Notes: generated by a model not told the origin, from the sequence alone. A DNA stretch of 64,000 bases from Isoetes taiwanensis (GCA_021234155.1 JAJEKV010000020.1:19087018-19151017), one strand, 5' to 3'; positions 23,300 to 34,597 are shown, numbered from the stretch's first letter. Numbers and translations: made by a program.

Positions 23300-23543
23300 C
23301 TGCAATGCAGAGCACTATATCGACGTTATTTTACTTTTCAGTGCTACATCACATCATACATGCAAATAAGGAAAGTATACCTGAAGAAATCCACCTTCCT
23401 CTAATGAGATAGAATTTGTAAAGATGGCTTTGGTAATAGTCGATCTAATGTAGCAGATACACGTTGCTCTAGAACTCTCTGCAAATACGATGGTGAGCTG
23501 GACCAAAATCCATACAAACATTGAAATGACAAAGAGTATACCT

Positions 23544-23586
23544 GGACAAGTATTGACATTACTGGACAAGTATTGACATTACTGCA
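23544..23586. repeat. Short tandem duplication
   Basis: CTGGACAAGTATTGACATTA occurs twice head to tail with a period of about 21 bases. Confidence 0.7.
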
Positions 23587-24046
23587 TCAGGCAAAGGAAA
23601 GACGGCTCTGATAATTGCAGACTCTTTCCGCATAGAATCTAGAAACAAGCAACTATTGAACGACACAAGCTGCAAAACTCATCCTCTTGAACTTAGCCAG
23701 TGACCTACTCTCCTCAGACTCCACCACCTGGATCACCAAGTTTAAGATCAAATTGAGGTTGTAAGTACATGGTTGACAATCACTAACAGTTGCCACCACA
23801 AACACAAGCAAGTACCATTCCATCATCGAGGCAATGAGAGCCTGAGCTATTAGACTCCCCTATTTGTTGGCATTCTCTTCTGCCATCTTTTGCATGCTAC
23901 ACTTATAGTTGAAAAGGTATTAGTTGGTTTCCACCCAACAGCCTTTGCATATCTTCTTGAATCTTCAATACTAGGGTTTTGAAAATACAAATCACTTAAA
24001 AGTGGATCATAGGAATAGATTGGATCTGTGGAGCATTTGCTAGAGT

Positions 24047-24174
24047 ATGTGTGATATTAGAGTTGGGAGCAGACGAAGGAGCTTCGCTTGGAGCCGCAAC
24101 TGTATGGAGAATGTGTGATACTATAGCTGGGAGCAGACGAAGGAGCTTCCCTTGGAACTGTGTGAGCGATGTCA
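24047..24174. repeat. 64-bp tandem duplication
   Basis: Two units beginning ATGTGTGATA, at 24047 and 24111, share GGGAGCAGACGAAGGAGCTT. On the minus strand they would encode a Pro/Ser/Ala-rich repeat (EAPSSAPS), but the period shifts the frame. Confidence 0.75.
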
Positions 24175-24269
24175 CTGTTGTTTTTAAGCCTAAGGCAGAT
24201 ACCCCAGGACCTGTCACAATGGAGGATACATAAATGCATAGTGCAACATAAATTTACAATGCCTAAAAC

Positions 24270-24484
24270 CAGTGTTGGCAAAGTTTTTAAATCCAATCGG
24301 AATTTTTCCTACTCTTTCATCAAATAGCCGGATATTTTCAATTCCCAATCGGAAATTTGTATTACTCTTATATAAATACGGATAAAAATCTACCGGAATT
24401 TTTCCGGCAATGCGTTAACTCAACCGGAAATTCTTAGTTTCAACCGGAACAAACCTTCTCTACCCCGGAATTTGCCCAACAGTG
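24270..24484. mobile_element. hAT-type MITE, complete
   Basis: The 215-bp element has terminal inverted repeats CAGTGTTGGCAAA (left) and CACTGTTGGGCAAA (right, reversed). It is flanked by a perfect 8-bp direct repeat CCTAAAAC (24262-24269 and 24485-24492). An 8-bp duplication with CAGTG-like ends is characteristic of the hAT superfamily. The interior is non-coding and contains several CCGGAA motifs. It depends on a transposase encoded elsewhere. Confidence 0.85.
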
Positions 24485-24499
24485 CCTAAAACTTACCCT

Positions 24500-25050
24500 T
24501 TACAAGGACACCATCATGGAGACTGGAACTGGAACTGACAATAATATTGTACAGTACATAAATAGGCTGCAATGAAATTTATTATTACAAAGGTAATTTT
24601 GCGAGGACTTATTTTGTCACTCAGACTTGTATTCAGGATTTTGATTCTAAAATGGGATGGGATGTGCTCTTAGAAGGTGATGAATATAACAATCTCTTCT
24701 CTTCTAAATTAATCTTGAAGAAAATTGGCAGGCCCTCACATCTCCGTGTAAAATTATTCCCTAATGTAGTAGACCTTGTTTTCTCCAGGTCTAAATACAC
24801 TTGTTTATAAATTCTTCCAGGTCTAAATACATCCGATTCAAGATGCAATAATCCTTTCTAGCACGACTAGATGTAGTGCAATGTAACGCTTCTTCCTATC
24901 CATGAGCTTAAACCATGCTACATGTAAACCAATAAGCAACAAACTGGGTAATTTCCAAAACGAACCTGTATGTGGGGGGATCATTTGGCCAATTCTCCAC
25001 ATTTCGCCTTCATGCAGGAAGAGTGAGATGATTTAAGTAATCTCTCCAAT
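24500..25050. other. Unassigned stretch
   Basis: No recognised gene. CAGGTCTAAATACA is repeated about 24787 and 24819, a short local duplication. Confidence 0.35.
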
Positions 25051-25057
25051 CCATGAT

Positions 25058-25270
25058 CTAGTCATCCCTAGTTAACATCTTGCAGGCATAACCTTCCAGT
25101 GCCATGCCTGAATTGCATGAATACGCCAACTCCTCCATGGGCTTCCGGAAAAAGCATCTCGCATCCTCCATAACATCCTCCATAACACGACACATGAGTT
25201 CCACCGATAACCCATGATTTATGACCTGGAAAAAACCCCACTCTGTGCAAGCTTGACCTACCACCATTTA
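25058..25270 (-). pseudogene. 2-oxoglutarate/Fe(II) dioxygenase N-terminal fragment
   Basis: The frame contains GQACTEWGFFQVINHGLS followed by a helix and ARCFFRKPMEE. This is the DIOX_N signature of plant 2-oxoglutarate-dependent dioxygenases, which hydroxylate or desaturate hormones and flavonoids. Only about 65 residues remain; the Fe-binding HxD...H half is absent and a stop precedes the start. A duplicated EDVMED suggests a small internal repeat. The fragment lies about 40 bases from a SINE-like repeat that may have cut it off. Confidence 0.75.
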
Positions 25271-25311
25271 CTCTGTTTCACTGCAGTTGCATCAGATTGG
25301 AGCTTCAGTCT

Positions 25312-25493
25312 ACCTTGCCAGTTACCTGGTTGAAACATCCTCGATCCAACACGCAGGTGACCGCCAATTTACAGGGAATAACAGGTTTGGAGTAGTCACC
25401 AGCATATCTTAAATATATTCCAGCGTATACCTAGAATATGCCACAAACCCACGTAAGCGAGAGTTTGCCCCCCTAGGGGCAACCCAAAAAAAA
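25312..25493 (+). repeat. SINE-like repeat R1, copy 1
   Basis: Begins CCTTGCCAGTTACCTGG, contains several GCATAT/ATATGC blocks and the self-complementary GCCCCCCTAGGGGC, and ends GGGGCAACCC plus an A-run of 13. Copies at 26437-26597 (inverted), 34737-34919 and 42608-42730 share the same end. Ending in variable A-runs suggests a short retroposon (SINE), but no clear pol III boxes were found. Confidence 0.7.
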
Positions 25494-25499
25494 AAAAAC

Positions 25500-26430
25500 T
25501 AGTCAAAAGCACGTTTGGTTACTTCGCTTAGGAATTTAGTTCTTATAATAATTTGAGTGTTTCAGCAATGCAAGCGGAAAAGTATAATTATTTTGGTCTA
25601 AAAATACAACCAACCATATACTAGCCTCCACGTGTAATGTAGCCTCCACATGTTGGTCCTAAGATTGAATTGTCACTTCACATCTCAGAGACCATAGACC
25701 AAATTCAACGATTCGAGCGCCCTTCATGTGCACAGAAATCTTATTTGGTTGCAATTTGGATAGCTTAAATTTGCTTCAAAGCCTCAACTCGTGTTTGTGC
25801 AGACGTGCCACAAAATAAAATATATATACATATTCTACAAGGACGAGGACAAACTTGCTTAATGTAATTTGTATTTAGTCGCGGCCTCCATTTATGTGTT
25901 GTCAACTTAAATGTGTGCTCCATAAGGAACGTTGGTAATGGTTTGACATATGCCCATGTACACTTAGTCGTCACATAAGAGTTCTTTTAGGCCTCTATAT
26001 AGGAGTTGAAAATGATGTTAGGCCTCTATATAGGAGTTATAGAATAATGTTAACCATGTAAACTATGTGTAACAAGATACAACCATTGGCAGAAATCCAA
26101 TCACATTGGGTAATAATCTCCCACTATAGATTTGGATGATCAAAGTAAGTAGCACAACAATAACAAGTCATTTTTTCGCTACTTGTACCATGAATCAGTT
26201 CATTTGTTGGCCAGCAAAGAGCCCTTTAAGAAGACAATATTGTTGATTAAGGTCTGACAAATCATAATTTGGGAGGGTTATACCCAACTCTAACTATAAT
26301 ATATTTGTTTTAGTTTTTCTATTCCCAATACTTGCGTTTTTGTTTCCCAATAGCATCAATTTTTATGGGAAGTTTGTTAAACCTCGTATGTATAGAAGTT
26401 GCTCTCTCTCTAGTGAGCGTTGTAGGCCCA
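25500..26430. other. Spacer between inverted R1 copies
   Basis: AT-rich, no gene recognised. The segment around 25680-25815, with CGTGTTTGTGCAGACGTGCC, resembles 34055-34180, so a further dispersed repeat is present. A short tandem unit TTAGGCCTCTATATAGGAGT occurs twice near 25987-26040. Confidence 0.4.
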
Positions 26431-26436
26431 AGCAAT

Positions 26437-26597
26437 TTGTTTTTTGGGTTGCCCCTAGGGGGGCAAACCCTTGTTTATGTGGGTTTTTGGCATATCCTAG
26501 GTATATGCTAGAATATCCCTAGGATATGCTGGTGACTGCTCCAAACCTCCTATTTCCTGTAAACTCTCGGTCACCTGGCTAACCGGCAAGATAAACA
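26437..26597 (-). repeat. SINE-like repeat R1, copy 2 (inverted)
   Basis: Reverse-complement copy of the 25312 repeat, starting in T-run plus GGGTTGCCCCTAGG and ending TAACCGGCAAG. It contains perfect 12-bp arms GCATATCCTAGG (26490-26501) and CCTAGGATATGC (26518-26529). A deletion relative to copy 1 lies near the outer end. Confidence 0.7.
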
Positions 26598-26755
26598 GAG
26601 CACCGGGCTATGGCGACCCCCAAGAGGCGAGGCCCTCCAAGTCCGGCAGCAGCAGAGGCAATAAAAGAGTCTAGAGATATGTCTCGGCCATCATCCAGTG
26701 ATAACAGGTCTAAGTCTTCAGGAAATGGAAGGGTAAAGGGTCGTGGGGGAAGGCT

Positions 26756-29479
26756 AGACATGGTACTCGGGCACCTACAAAGAAAAGATTGCACGAATTT
26801 ATGGAGTTGGAAGATCGTTTGGCATCATTGTTTGCTTCATCTAATAATGGTGGAGTACCAGCTTGGCTGTTGAAATGGCGCTCAACATGGAATGGCAAGG
26901 TTGTTGGAGGCGAACTTACTATGGAAGGAGAAGAAGAGATGTTTGGACTTGGTGAAAGACTACGTGAAATATTTCCAGACCTCTTTGAACAGAGTTATCA
27001 CCCTTCTATTTACCCAATTTTGGCAACACAAGTATTTACTGATAACCTTACAGCTTGAAAGGGTTTTCTAAATTTTTGTTCTCCTATAACTAGGTTTCAT
27101 GTTCAGGTTCCAAGAGCATCAGCTAGTGCAGTTGCATTTGGATTGGGTTTATTTGCTGGAAAAGGTTCACTAGGTCTGGGAAGGAATCGTGCATTTGCTG
27201 TGACAAGTGACTCACGAGCATATGATATTCATCTTTGCTTTCATGAAACATGCCATAACTACAAGGTATTATAGTTCCTATTGTAATAAAGAAATAAGTC
27301 TTTTGGTTTATTCTTTGGCGAGTTGTGAGTTCCTTTTATTCATAACTCTGCAATCCTAGGAAGCAAAAGCAAGCCGTCAACCATTCGTGGCAAAATGGCA
27401 AAGTGACGTGTATACAAAGGTTGCTGGGACGATATCAGAACGTTTGAATATTAGCTTCACAAGCAGTGATATCTCTTCTCTACGGCTTCTTTGTAAACAG
27501 GTGAGCATGCATGTTCGTATGCTTTATGAAAATGGAACCTGTCATCAAGCATTTCTTTACTTTATATCCATAAAGCACACGTGCATGGCAATCTCAGATA
27601 TTAACTAATATCCAGATGCATAACAAATATGTCTTGCACATAATTGATCAAACTGTATGTGTTCAAATGAGCATCTAGAAAAACATGTGATGTATTTTGG
27701 ATTGCCTATCCTGCTCCCTATTTAAAGGAAAATTTTAAAAGTGGATTATATTAGATATAAAGCATTAGGATTTTGGAATGGTCGAGAAAGTAGAAAAAGT
27801 TGAGGTGCTATTTTCTTGATGGGAAAACAAACTTACTGAGGCCTTAATCATAGGATTACCTTGAAATACATCCGTTTTGCAAGAAAAAAAAGTAATACTT
27901 TGTGCGGAAGATTAAATATCGGGCATATGAAACTTTAGATAGTCAGTTAGGAGATGTAAATTGCGCTACTATCGTAGACATAAGTGGTAATGAGGGTCCT
28001 TCCAAGTCGTTGGTTTTATTCACTTAATATGTGTTCTACAAAATGGGTCTAGGCGATATTACATCATTGTATGCATTTCACATTCCCAATTGCGGTTTCT
28101 TTACTTTACGCATCGATAACAACAATGGTCGATATTCGTCCCGGGAAGCTTCAATCCTCGAAATAAGGGACCGGGCACGTAATGATTCATTCAAATGTAA
28201 GAGGTGAGGTGGTTCTTTTCCTCTAGTGCTTTTCACGAGATCTATTCACTTTGTATTTTGTATTTATGCTCTTGACCGTTGAGCGAGGTTATCTTTGTTG
28301 GAATGGAATGGGGCGATGATGTGGAGTTGCATCATTTAAAAGGCTATGGTGAATCTATCAATTATCGGATGGGTATAACTCTCCTGGAAAACGTGATATA
28401 AGCTATGGACTTGGCTATTGAAGGAAACAAAGGTGCCTATTCTTTCTATTCCCATATTGATATTGGGCACGTAGAGAAGAATCTGAAATGCATTTGGAAG
28501 TGCAAAAAGAACATTCTGGCATTTAAATTCTTCTGCGGTAGATTTTGGCATTTTTATATTGACTGCATTTGGTATGTAGAAGACTAATTCTACTGACTTC
28601 TTCTAGGTAATACCACTGCATGGTCACTTGAAAAAGGCAGGTTTCGATTTGCACATGCCGAGACTGTGATACCATTTACTTGTCTCCTTGACAAGGCTGG
28701 TATGTTTCTAGCTCATTAGGCTTCTATTGATAAATACCTATGCTATCGCTCCAAGTTTTTACTGAGATGATCTGTAGAATCTTGGACTGAGCTCTAAAGA
28801 CTCTTTTGAAATAGGGCAACCTTAATTTTATGTTTAACCTCATCCTGACTCAAGGGACTATTACAGACATGAAGACTATTCAAGAGGAGAAGGCTTTAGC
28901 CAATCCAGTTAAGCCTCCACTTCCAAGGTTGTGGAGCGGAAGCATTGTAGCACCATTTGCTACAAACACACTTCTTGTTCTATATAAGTGCCATTCAGAT
29001 AAGCAAAATGCCCTAGTGCAAGTGCTGCACAATGAGAGGTCTGTTACAATGCCAGTAAGCATTTTTTCCTAAATGCAATGCTACAAGTGTTTGCTTCTTT
29101 TTTCTCATAGAAAACATCCTATGTCCAGGCTTGCAAGGAAGAACACTTTTGCCCAGTGGAGCTATTCAAGGTGAGATCCCATATAGGCTTCTTTTCTTTT
29201 CTTTTCTTCTTTGTAGCAATGTTAAGGAAAATCATACCAAAAGAGTGAGTTACTGAATTAAAGGCAAGGTGGAACTGACCTTGTCGTCCTTTCATTTAGG
29301 AGGGGGTTGCAGCATCTCACCTGAAGCACAGTTTTAATGGTCTGTGCATGCCTGAATGCAATTCAAAAAAGTTGTCTTGGACTGCCTGGCTTTATAAACA
29401 GCTGGGATATGGACCACAAAAATGTAATTCAAGAAACTCGTATGATAAAAATGGGTTGGATAATAATAGCGATCTATAA
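26756..29479 (+). pseudogene. MINPP1: Multiple inositol polyphosphate phosphatase-like gene, disrupted
   Basis: Exons with GT/AG borders: 26756-27031 (RHGTRAPTKKR, the histidine-phosphatase active-site motif; EGEEEMFGLGERLRE), 27107-27265 (VPRASASAVAFGLGLF), 27360-27500, about 28230-28432 (LKGYGESINYRMG), 28607-28699 (FRFAHAETVIPFTCLL with the catalytic HAE), 28867-29054 (GSIVAPFATNTLLVLY, VQVLHNE), 29111-29170 and 29300-29479 (SHLKHSFNGLC, stop). Active enzymes remove phosphates from phytate and other inositol phosphates. Two in-frame stops, TGA at 28273-28275 and TAA at 28399-28401, interrupt one exon. The signal-peptide exon is not found upstream, where R1 copy 2 ends at about 26600. I therefore call it a pseudogene, though most of the coding sequence is well conserved. 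Confidence 0.8.
27501..28226. other. Long intron of the MINPP-like gene
   Basis: Non-coding between two exons; no transposon termini recognised. Confidence 0.5.
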
Positions 29480-29969
29480 CTCTTACCAGATTTGGTGTAA
29501 AGCTTAGTACAACAACTTGCACAACACGTTTTGTCGAAATGGGAGTGTAAATTCTGGAATGGATGCGAATACCTAATCTTTGACAATGACATTAATATGA
29601 ACTAGCCATGGGGTTGCCATGTATATTTCATTTTTATCCAGGCTCCAACTTAGAGATAACGTAAGGAGTAATTATGATGAGGACATTAATGCTGATGCCC
29701 AGTTGTTGATGAAGGACCTTTGTTTTTTGTTGTATATTTTGTGTTTTTGACTGTGTGAACGTCTATTTTTACCTGTTGCAACATTGCTTTGACTTGCGTT
29801 AGTGATTTAGTGATCGGCAATAACACGGAGGTTCATTTCGAATATGTAGCATAATAACAGGGGGTTTTCTTTGTGTTTTTGTACGCTTTTCACTAAGGTT
29901 TTCCTATGATTTCGTGATGTATTCAAATGGATGTACTAATGCGTACATCTAGAGTGCATCATTTCTGAG

Positions 29970-30168
29970 CCATTGATATTAGCGTTTTTTTTTTTCAATG
30001 GTCAACAACCAATGGCTCACAACAAAAGCCCTTTTTTTGTGCGTGTGGTGCATAATGGGCACATGAAGGGCCATTGATTTTAGCATTTTTTTCCAATGGT
30101 CAACAACCAATGGCTCACAACAAAAGCCCTCTTTTCTTGTGTGTGGTGCATAATGGGCACATGAAGGG
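29970..30168. repeat. 101-bp tandem duplication
   Basis: Unit CCATTGATATTAGCG through GGGCACATGAAGGG at 29970-30070 is repeated at 30071-30168 with few differences, mainly in the T-runs. Confidence 0.85.
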
Positions 30169-30199
30169 CTTGAAGGGCGCATGTAGTGCAGTTTCCCCG

Positions 30200-31350
30200 C
30201 CGGCAACACATTTCTTATCATAACTTTTGATCCAGAGCTCTGTTTGAGATGATTTTTATTGCGTTGGAAAGCTCTCTCCGAGATCTTTTTGATAGTGTAT
30301 GATATGGATATGTTTGGTTAAGTTATCTATGCTAAAACAACAATTTTTCGGCCGGGTTTGGTAGGCTTTCACATCCTACCAGCTGATTAATACAGGATTG
30401 CGCTATTGGATATTGTTTTATGGCTTATTCCGAATGAAGCTTCCAAAAAATTACCATGCATTTTTAGATTTTGAGGCAGTTATTAAGCAAATTCCAAGGC
30501 TTCTAGATTCTTGTGCTAACAAGCAGAAAAGTTTACCACTTTGGTTTCTCAGCACAAGAATCCATGGAGGCCAGGCCAAAGGCTGTTGTTAAATTCCAGT
30601 TGAAAAATGTTTGTGTATGGGTGTTGCAAACTTTATGACTTTCAGAATAATGGGATCAATCTGCTCTATCTTTATGGTGACTTTTACTTATGTTGTATTT
30701 GTTTTATTGTGATCAAATTCAAAAGCTACAGGTGATGAAAGCCTCAAATGAATTCTAGTTTTTTTCTGGTTTGAATTCTAAAATTTTTGTCACACCAGGG
30801 GGGGAAGGGTGACGTCCCTAAGGCCCCGAAGGGGCCAAAAAACATTTTTTGCAACACAAACCATTAACATCCAAGATATAAAAATTAAACCCCCCAACAC
30901 ATAACAACCAACACATAACTACCATTGACATTAATTAACACAAACCATTGGGTCCAACACATTTAAATTAAAATCCCCCTTAAACCCCCTTTGGTTTGGG
31001 TGCATATTCACACGGGGGGTGACGTAGGGCAGCGAGAGCCCTCATAATTGTATTTTGCACGTACGAAATCAACACCATATAGTATTCCGCTTGAAATCTT
31101 ATAGTATTTTGCGAATCTTGTTATACAGTATAGCAAATTTTGTACTTGCATACCCCACAAATGAGGAACTTTACATACGGTGTAGATTAAGGAATAAGGG
31201 GTGAATATGTCTATCCTTTTCGATAAAGCATGATGCTTATATAGCCGCAAAAACGGACTTACAAGGTAAGCTGCCTAGCCAACCCTCACGATCACACGGC
31301 TCCCAAAAGTTTTATAAGACTACGATTGATCGACCTAGCGGAAAAAAAAA
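30200..31350. other. Unassigned stretch with low-complexity DNA
   Basis: 30880-30990 is poor in G, with repeated AACACA/ACCATT and CCCCC runs. A frame at 30398-30592 has no known domain. Nothing else recognised. Confidence 0.35.
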
Positions 31351-31355
31351 GTCGT

Positions 31356-31390
<35 letters not shown>

Positions 31391-31436
31391 GGACTAGCTA
31401 CTGATCGTCGCCTTGGTAAGTCGTTGCCTCACCAAC
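31356..31436 (-). rRNA. rrn16: Nuclear fragment of plastid 16S rRNA gene
   Basis: On the minus strand the segment contains GTTGGTGAGGCAA, CTTACCAAGGCGA, AGAGGATGATCAGCCACACT and GGGACTGAGACACG. This is the conserved 5'-domain segment of bacterial/plastid small-subunit rRNA, with the plastid wording. Only about 80 bases are present, with a handful of changes, and both flanks are unrelated: an A-run and then the R2 repeat. This is a plastid-derived insertion (NUPT), not a working rRNA gene. Confidence 0.85.
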
Positions 31437-31445
31437 CCAGCCAAA

Positions 31446-31518
31446 ACATGACTTTGAATTATGATTTAAGCCACTCCACCCTCCGGCCATGGAGGGCAAC
31501 CCTCCGTGCGCAGCACCT
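31446..31518 (-). repeat. Dispersed repeat R2, copy 2 (inverted, truncated)
   Basis: Reverse complement of the 18018 and 34201 repeats, from AGGTGCTGCGCACGG to the CAAAGTCATGTTTTG segment; it stops where the plastid rRNA fragment begins. Confidence 0.65.
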
Positions 31519-31529
31519 TGTTTTTTAAG

Positions 31530-34200
31530 AAAACATCTTAATGGAAATACAAACAAATAATAGCACCGTCTTTTCACTCAAAATACCTAGGGTCACTACT
31601 AACTGAAAGAAAAAGGGAAGACCTTTTGTATTACATTGCCCAACTAGGCAGTGAACATTCAAATGACCATTTTGTTGTCGAGTATCGGAGGCAATGCAAC
31701 CAGAGGCCTTCATCCAAAAAGGGTATCAGCCCAGGTTTATAGTTGTACAAAATACTGGAATGACCAGAGGATATAAGAAACTCCACATGGCAAATGCAAT
31801 CTCTGTTCAAATATGGCAATTGTCCCAATCAAGATTTTCTGTTTTGTAAAAGGAAATCAAGCAAGGAAAAACAAAGGATAATACCACCTAAGGTTGTAAA
31901 AATCTAGAACCATACAGCGCCATCTGAGGATTCCATCACATCAACATGCCCAATACACAGTCTTGTAGCCATCTATATGAGGAGGAAGGAACTTCTCTGA
32001 AACACCATAAGAAGGCCTAGACAATTCTAACACAGAGCTCTATTGTTGATCAATTTCTTGCATGCTAGCCAAAACAAACTATCCATAGCTTAAAATAGGT
32101 TGAAGAAAGTATCTGGAAGTTAGGCATAGGATCAAATATGAAATCATTGGCACATATGACAGACTCTCTTGCTATCTATCAACTAAAATACCAATAATTC
32201 CATCTCTTCTTCAAAGAGGAGTCCAAAACCAGGTCATCATAAAAGGAATTATCAAATATCAGGAAACCTTCCAACAGTACATATTGTTCTATATGGTCTT
32301 TCCAAAATAAAAACCTGCACAAATATTACCAACTTGAGCAAGTGCAATCTCCTCCTTCACCTCCACCATGTTGCAAAATGTCTTAAGATGCCATGGTCGC
32401 GGTAAAGCTAGGTTAAGAAAATGCACAGCTATAAAAGTAACCAAAACACTTATTACTGCAGAAAGAAGAAATGCAGGTAAGAATGCTTATCTGGAAATAG
32501 TCATCAAATCTTTGTTCCAGGGCTTTAGATAGAATCGTTATGCTTGATTAACCACAAATTTGATCCACCATCGATCTTAGCACCACTCTACCAATGAACA
32601 GTACCCAACTTGATATCACAAATTCTAAACATGTCCATCTCCTCAAACAACTCCACCAATAACTGGTTCCCAACGTAAGCAACCAATCTTGGACAGGCTA
32701 ATGAACACAAATAATGCTGAAACTGCTATGTGAATGTAACAAGACGGCACCGGTAGACGGATTTGTATCAGACGAAAAATTCTGGGAACACAAAACAGTT
32801 ATTTTGAGGTAACATAAATCCGCAACAACTTGAGGTACAACAAATCTGCAAACCGTCTGAATCGTCTAGTGCAACTGGAGCAGAACAAAGACCTTGCTGC
32901 TTCATTCAACTACCACCTTGGCATACTTATGAATGAAAGTATTCCAAAAACTGTCCCAAAATTGCTCTCCACTATGCAGCCTGAACATGGGTTAAATATG
33001 GAAGCTATCCTGGCTCATATGTTCTTCATACACGAAAGCCATGCTCTTAACTTCATTTCAATTATATAGACTTGAAGGACATAGCCACACTTAGGATCAT
33101 AAAGACAAATTCTTGCCATGCTGTTGCAAAGTAAATGTTGCCAGCTCTTGCCATGACAAATGGTGTAAGCAAACCTGCGTTCAGTCTTACTTGGGTTGCT
33201 TCTTCCCATTGCCTGTGGTGAAATCTTCCATGAGATGGGGAGCCTCTCCAAACAGAGCAAGGTGCTGAGAAAAATAAGCCAAACCGCATGTGGCAGCAAG
33301 CATAGCACATTCTACCAATCTTAAAGTTTGTTGTTTCAGATTTTCTATCTATACCAAGCTCCATATCCAGTTGGGGGAGTGCAAAGTTGCCCTTCAGTGT
33401 TCTCTTTGTTTCCCACTGAAGACCTCGATTCGGCACCATTTCCACGAAATCTTTGTATCCTTTCAAACCCATGCCGCTGATAGAAATTCATGAAACTTAA
33501 GCCTAATTGCTCCCAGAAATAATGAAGCCGAGGTTGGTCTGTGCTTCTTGGTATAAATCACCAGCCCACACCTCTCTCAGGAAAAACGCAGAACGCAAAC
33601 TTCAATAAAATGGGTTGCACGGAAAAGGCCAAGTCTGAGTGACCAGAAAGCACAAAAAGAAAATATGCACATGGATCCCGATGAGCAAGAGCCAAAATTC
33701 GAAAGCAAGATCCAAAAATGCAGGAACCGTCTCTGGTGGCCGAATCTGCAGTGGCACAAAAATAAACTCTAGGACCGTCACTTGCAGCCGGTTCTGGATA
33801 GCCCAAACTGTAGAGCCAAAAAACCATCTCTGTGCAGTCGATTCTTGTGGCAGCCACAAGGAAAACCAACAGAAAGTGAAATGGCACGAAGAAAACATCA
33901 CCGAATTAAACTGTAGAGACATGGGAGAGATAGTCTAAGGAAAGCCTGGGTATTTTCTAAACTTTGTTTCTTCAAAAACTCTGCCCCGCCATAGCTTCCC
34001 CACGCCGGAATAACTTCCGAACGGTGGACATCCTGGAATTTCCATCATTTTTCTCCACCTTAGATCAAATCTAACGACTATAAGGCTTTCCACGTGCACA
34101 ATAATCCCAGCTGACTGTAACGTGGATGCCTTCAAATCGCTCCAAAGTCTCCACCCTCGTTTGTGCAAACGTGCTAAAAAAAAAAAAAAAAAAAAAAAAA
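31530..34200. other. Unassigned stretch
   Basis: The longest frame (33062-33472, minus, 136 residues) has a plausible composition but no domain I recognise. 34168-34200 is an A-run. The segment 34055-34180 resembles 25680-25815, including CTCGTTTGTGCAAACGTGC, so a dispersed repeat ends in this A-run. Confidence 0.35.
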
Positions 34201-34318
34201 AGGTGCTGCGCACGGAGGGTTGCCCTTCATGGTCAGAGAGTGAAGTGGCTTAATTCATAGTTCAAAGTCATGTTTTGACAGTCAATTTAAATTGCTACTT
34301 CTAGACAATAGAATATTT
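34201..34318 (+). repeat. Dispersed repeat R2, copy 3
   Basis: Starts AGGTGCTGCGCACGGAGG after an A-run of about 30 and follows copy 1 for about 115 bases, to ATATTTGA. The next 20 bases lead straight into a rhamnose synthase exon fragment. Confidence 0.65.
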
Positions 34319-34340
34319 GAACAATGTACTGAATAGCTAC

Positions 34341-34597
34341 CTCTTGCTCAAGATCAAAAAGCTTGCAGACATCCTTTGCCACATCCAAAACACGCCTCTT
34401 CTTCTTGGTACCAATGTTATAAACATGGACAACTTCTCCTTTGTGAAGAACAACATCAAAAGCTTCAGCAACATCTTCACAGAAAAGATAACTCCTTACA
34501 TTGTTGCATCTCCATGGATCGGAAGAGGTCTGCCCTGCATTGCAAGAAGGATTAGCTTAGGTATCAGCTTCTCAGGAAATTGATTGGGGCCATAAAC
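34341..34597 (-). pseudogene. RHM: UDP-rhamnose synthase (4,6-dehydratase domain) exon fragment
   Basis: The minus strand encodes [20 protein letters not shown] and RPLPIHGD, then after a one-base loss [36 protein letters not shown] and KDVCKLFDLEQE. It matches the UDP-glucose 4,6-dehydratase half of plant RHM proteins, which make UDP-L-rhamnose in the cytosol. The exon ends at a good donor (GAG then GTAGCT, 34339-34340). The frameshift lies near 34500-34510 and produces a TAA. No neighbouring exon is found: R2 lies immediately beyond the donor and upstream similarity stops at about 34597. This is a DNA-level gene fragment. Confidence 0.82.

Noticed and set aside
28080-28200. Plastid atpA start (MVDIRP...) as a NUPT
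   Set aside because: Only the first few residues resemble atpA; the following sequence does not, and the segment lies in an intron of the MINPP-like gene.
33062-33472. 136-residue minus-strand ORF
   Set aside because: Composition is plausible, but there is no motif, no homologue I recognise and no neighbouring exon; left unassigned.
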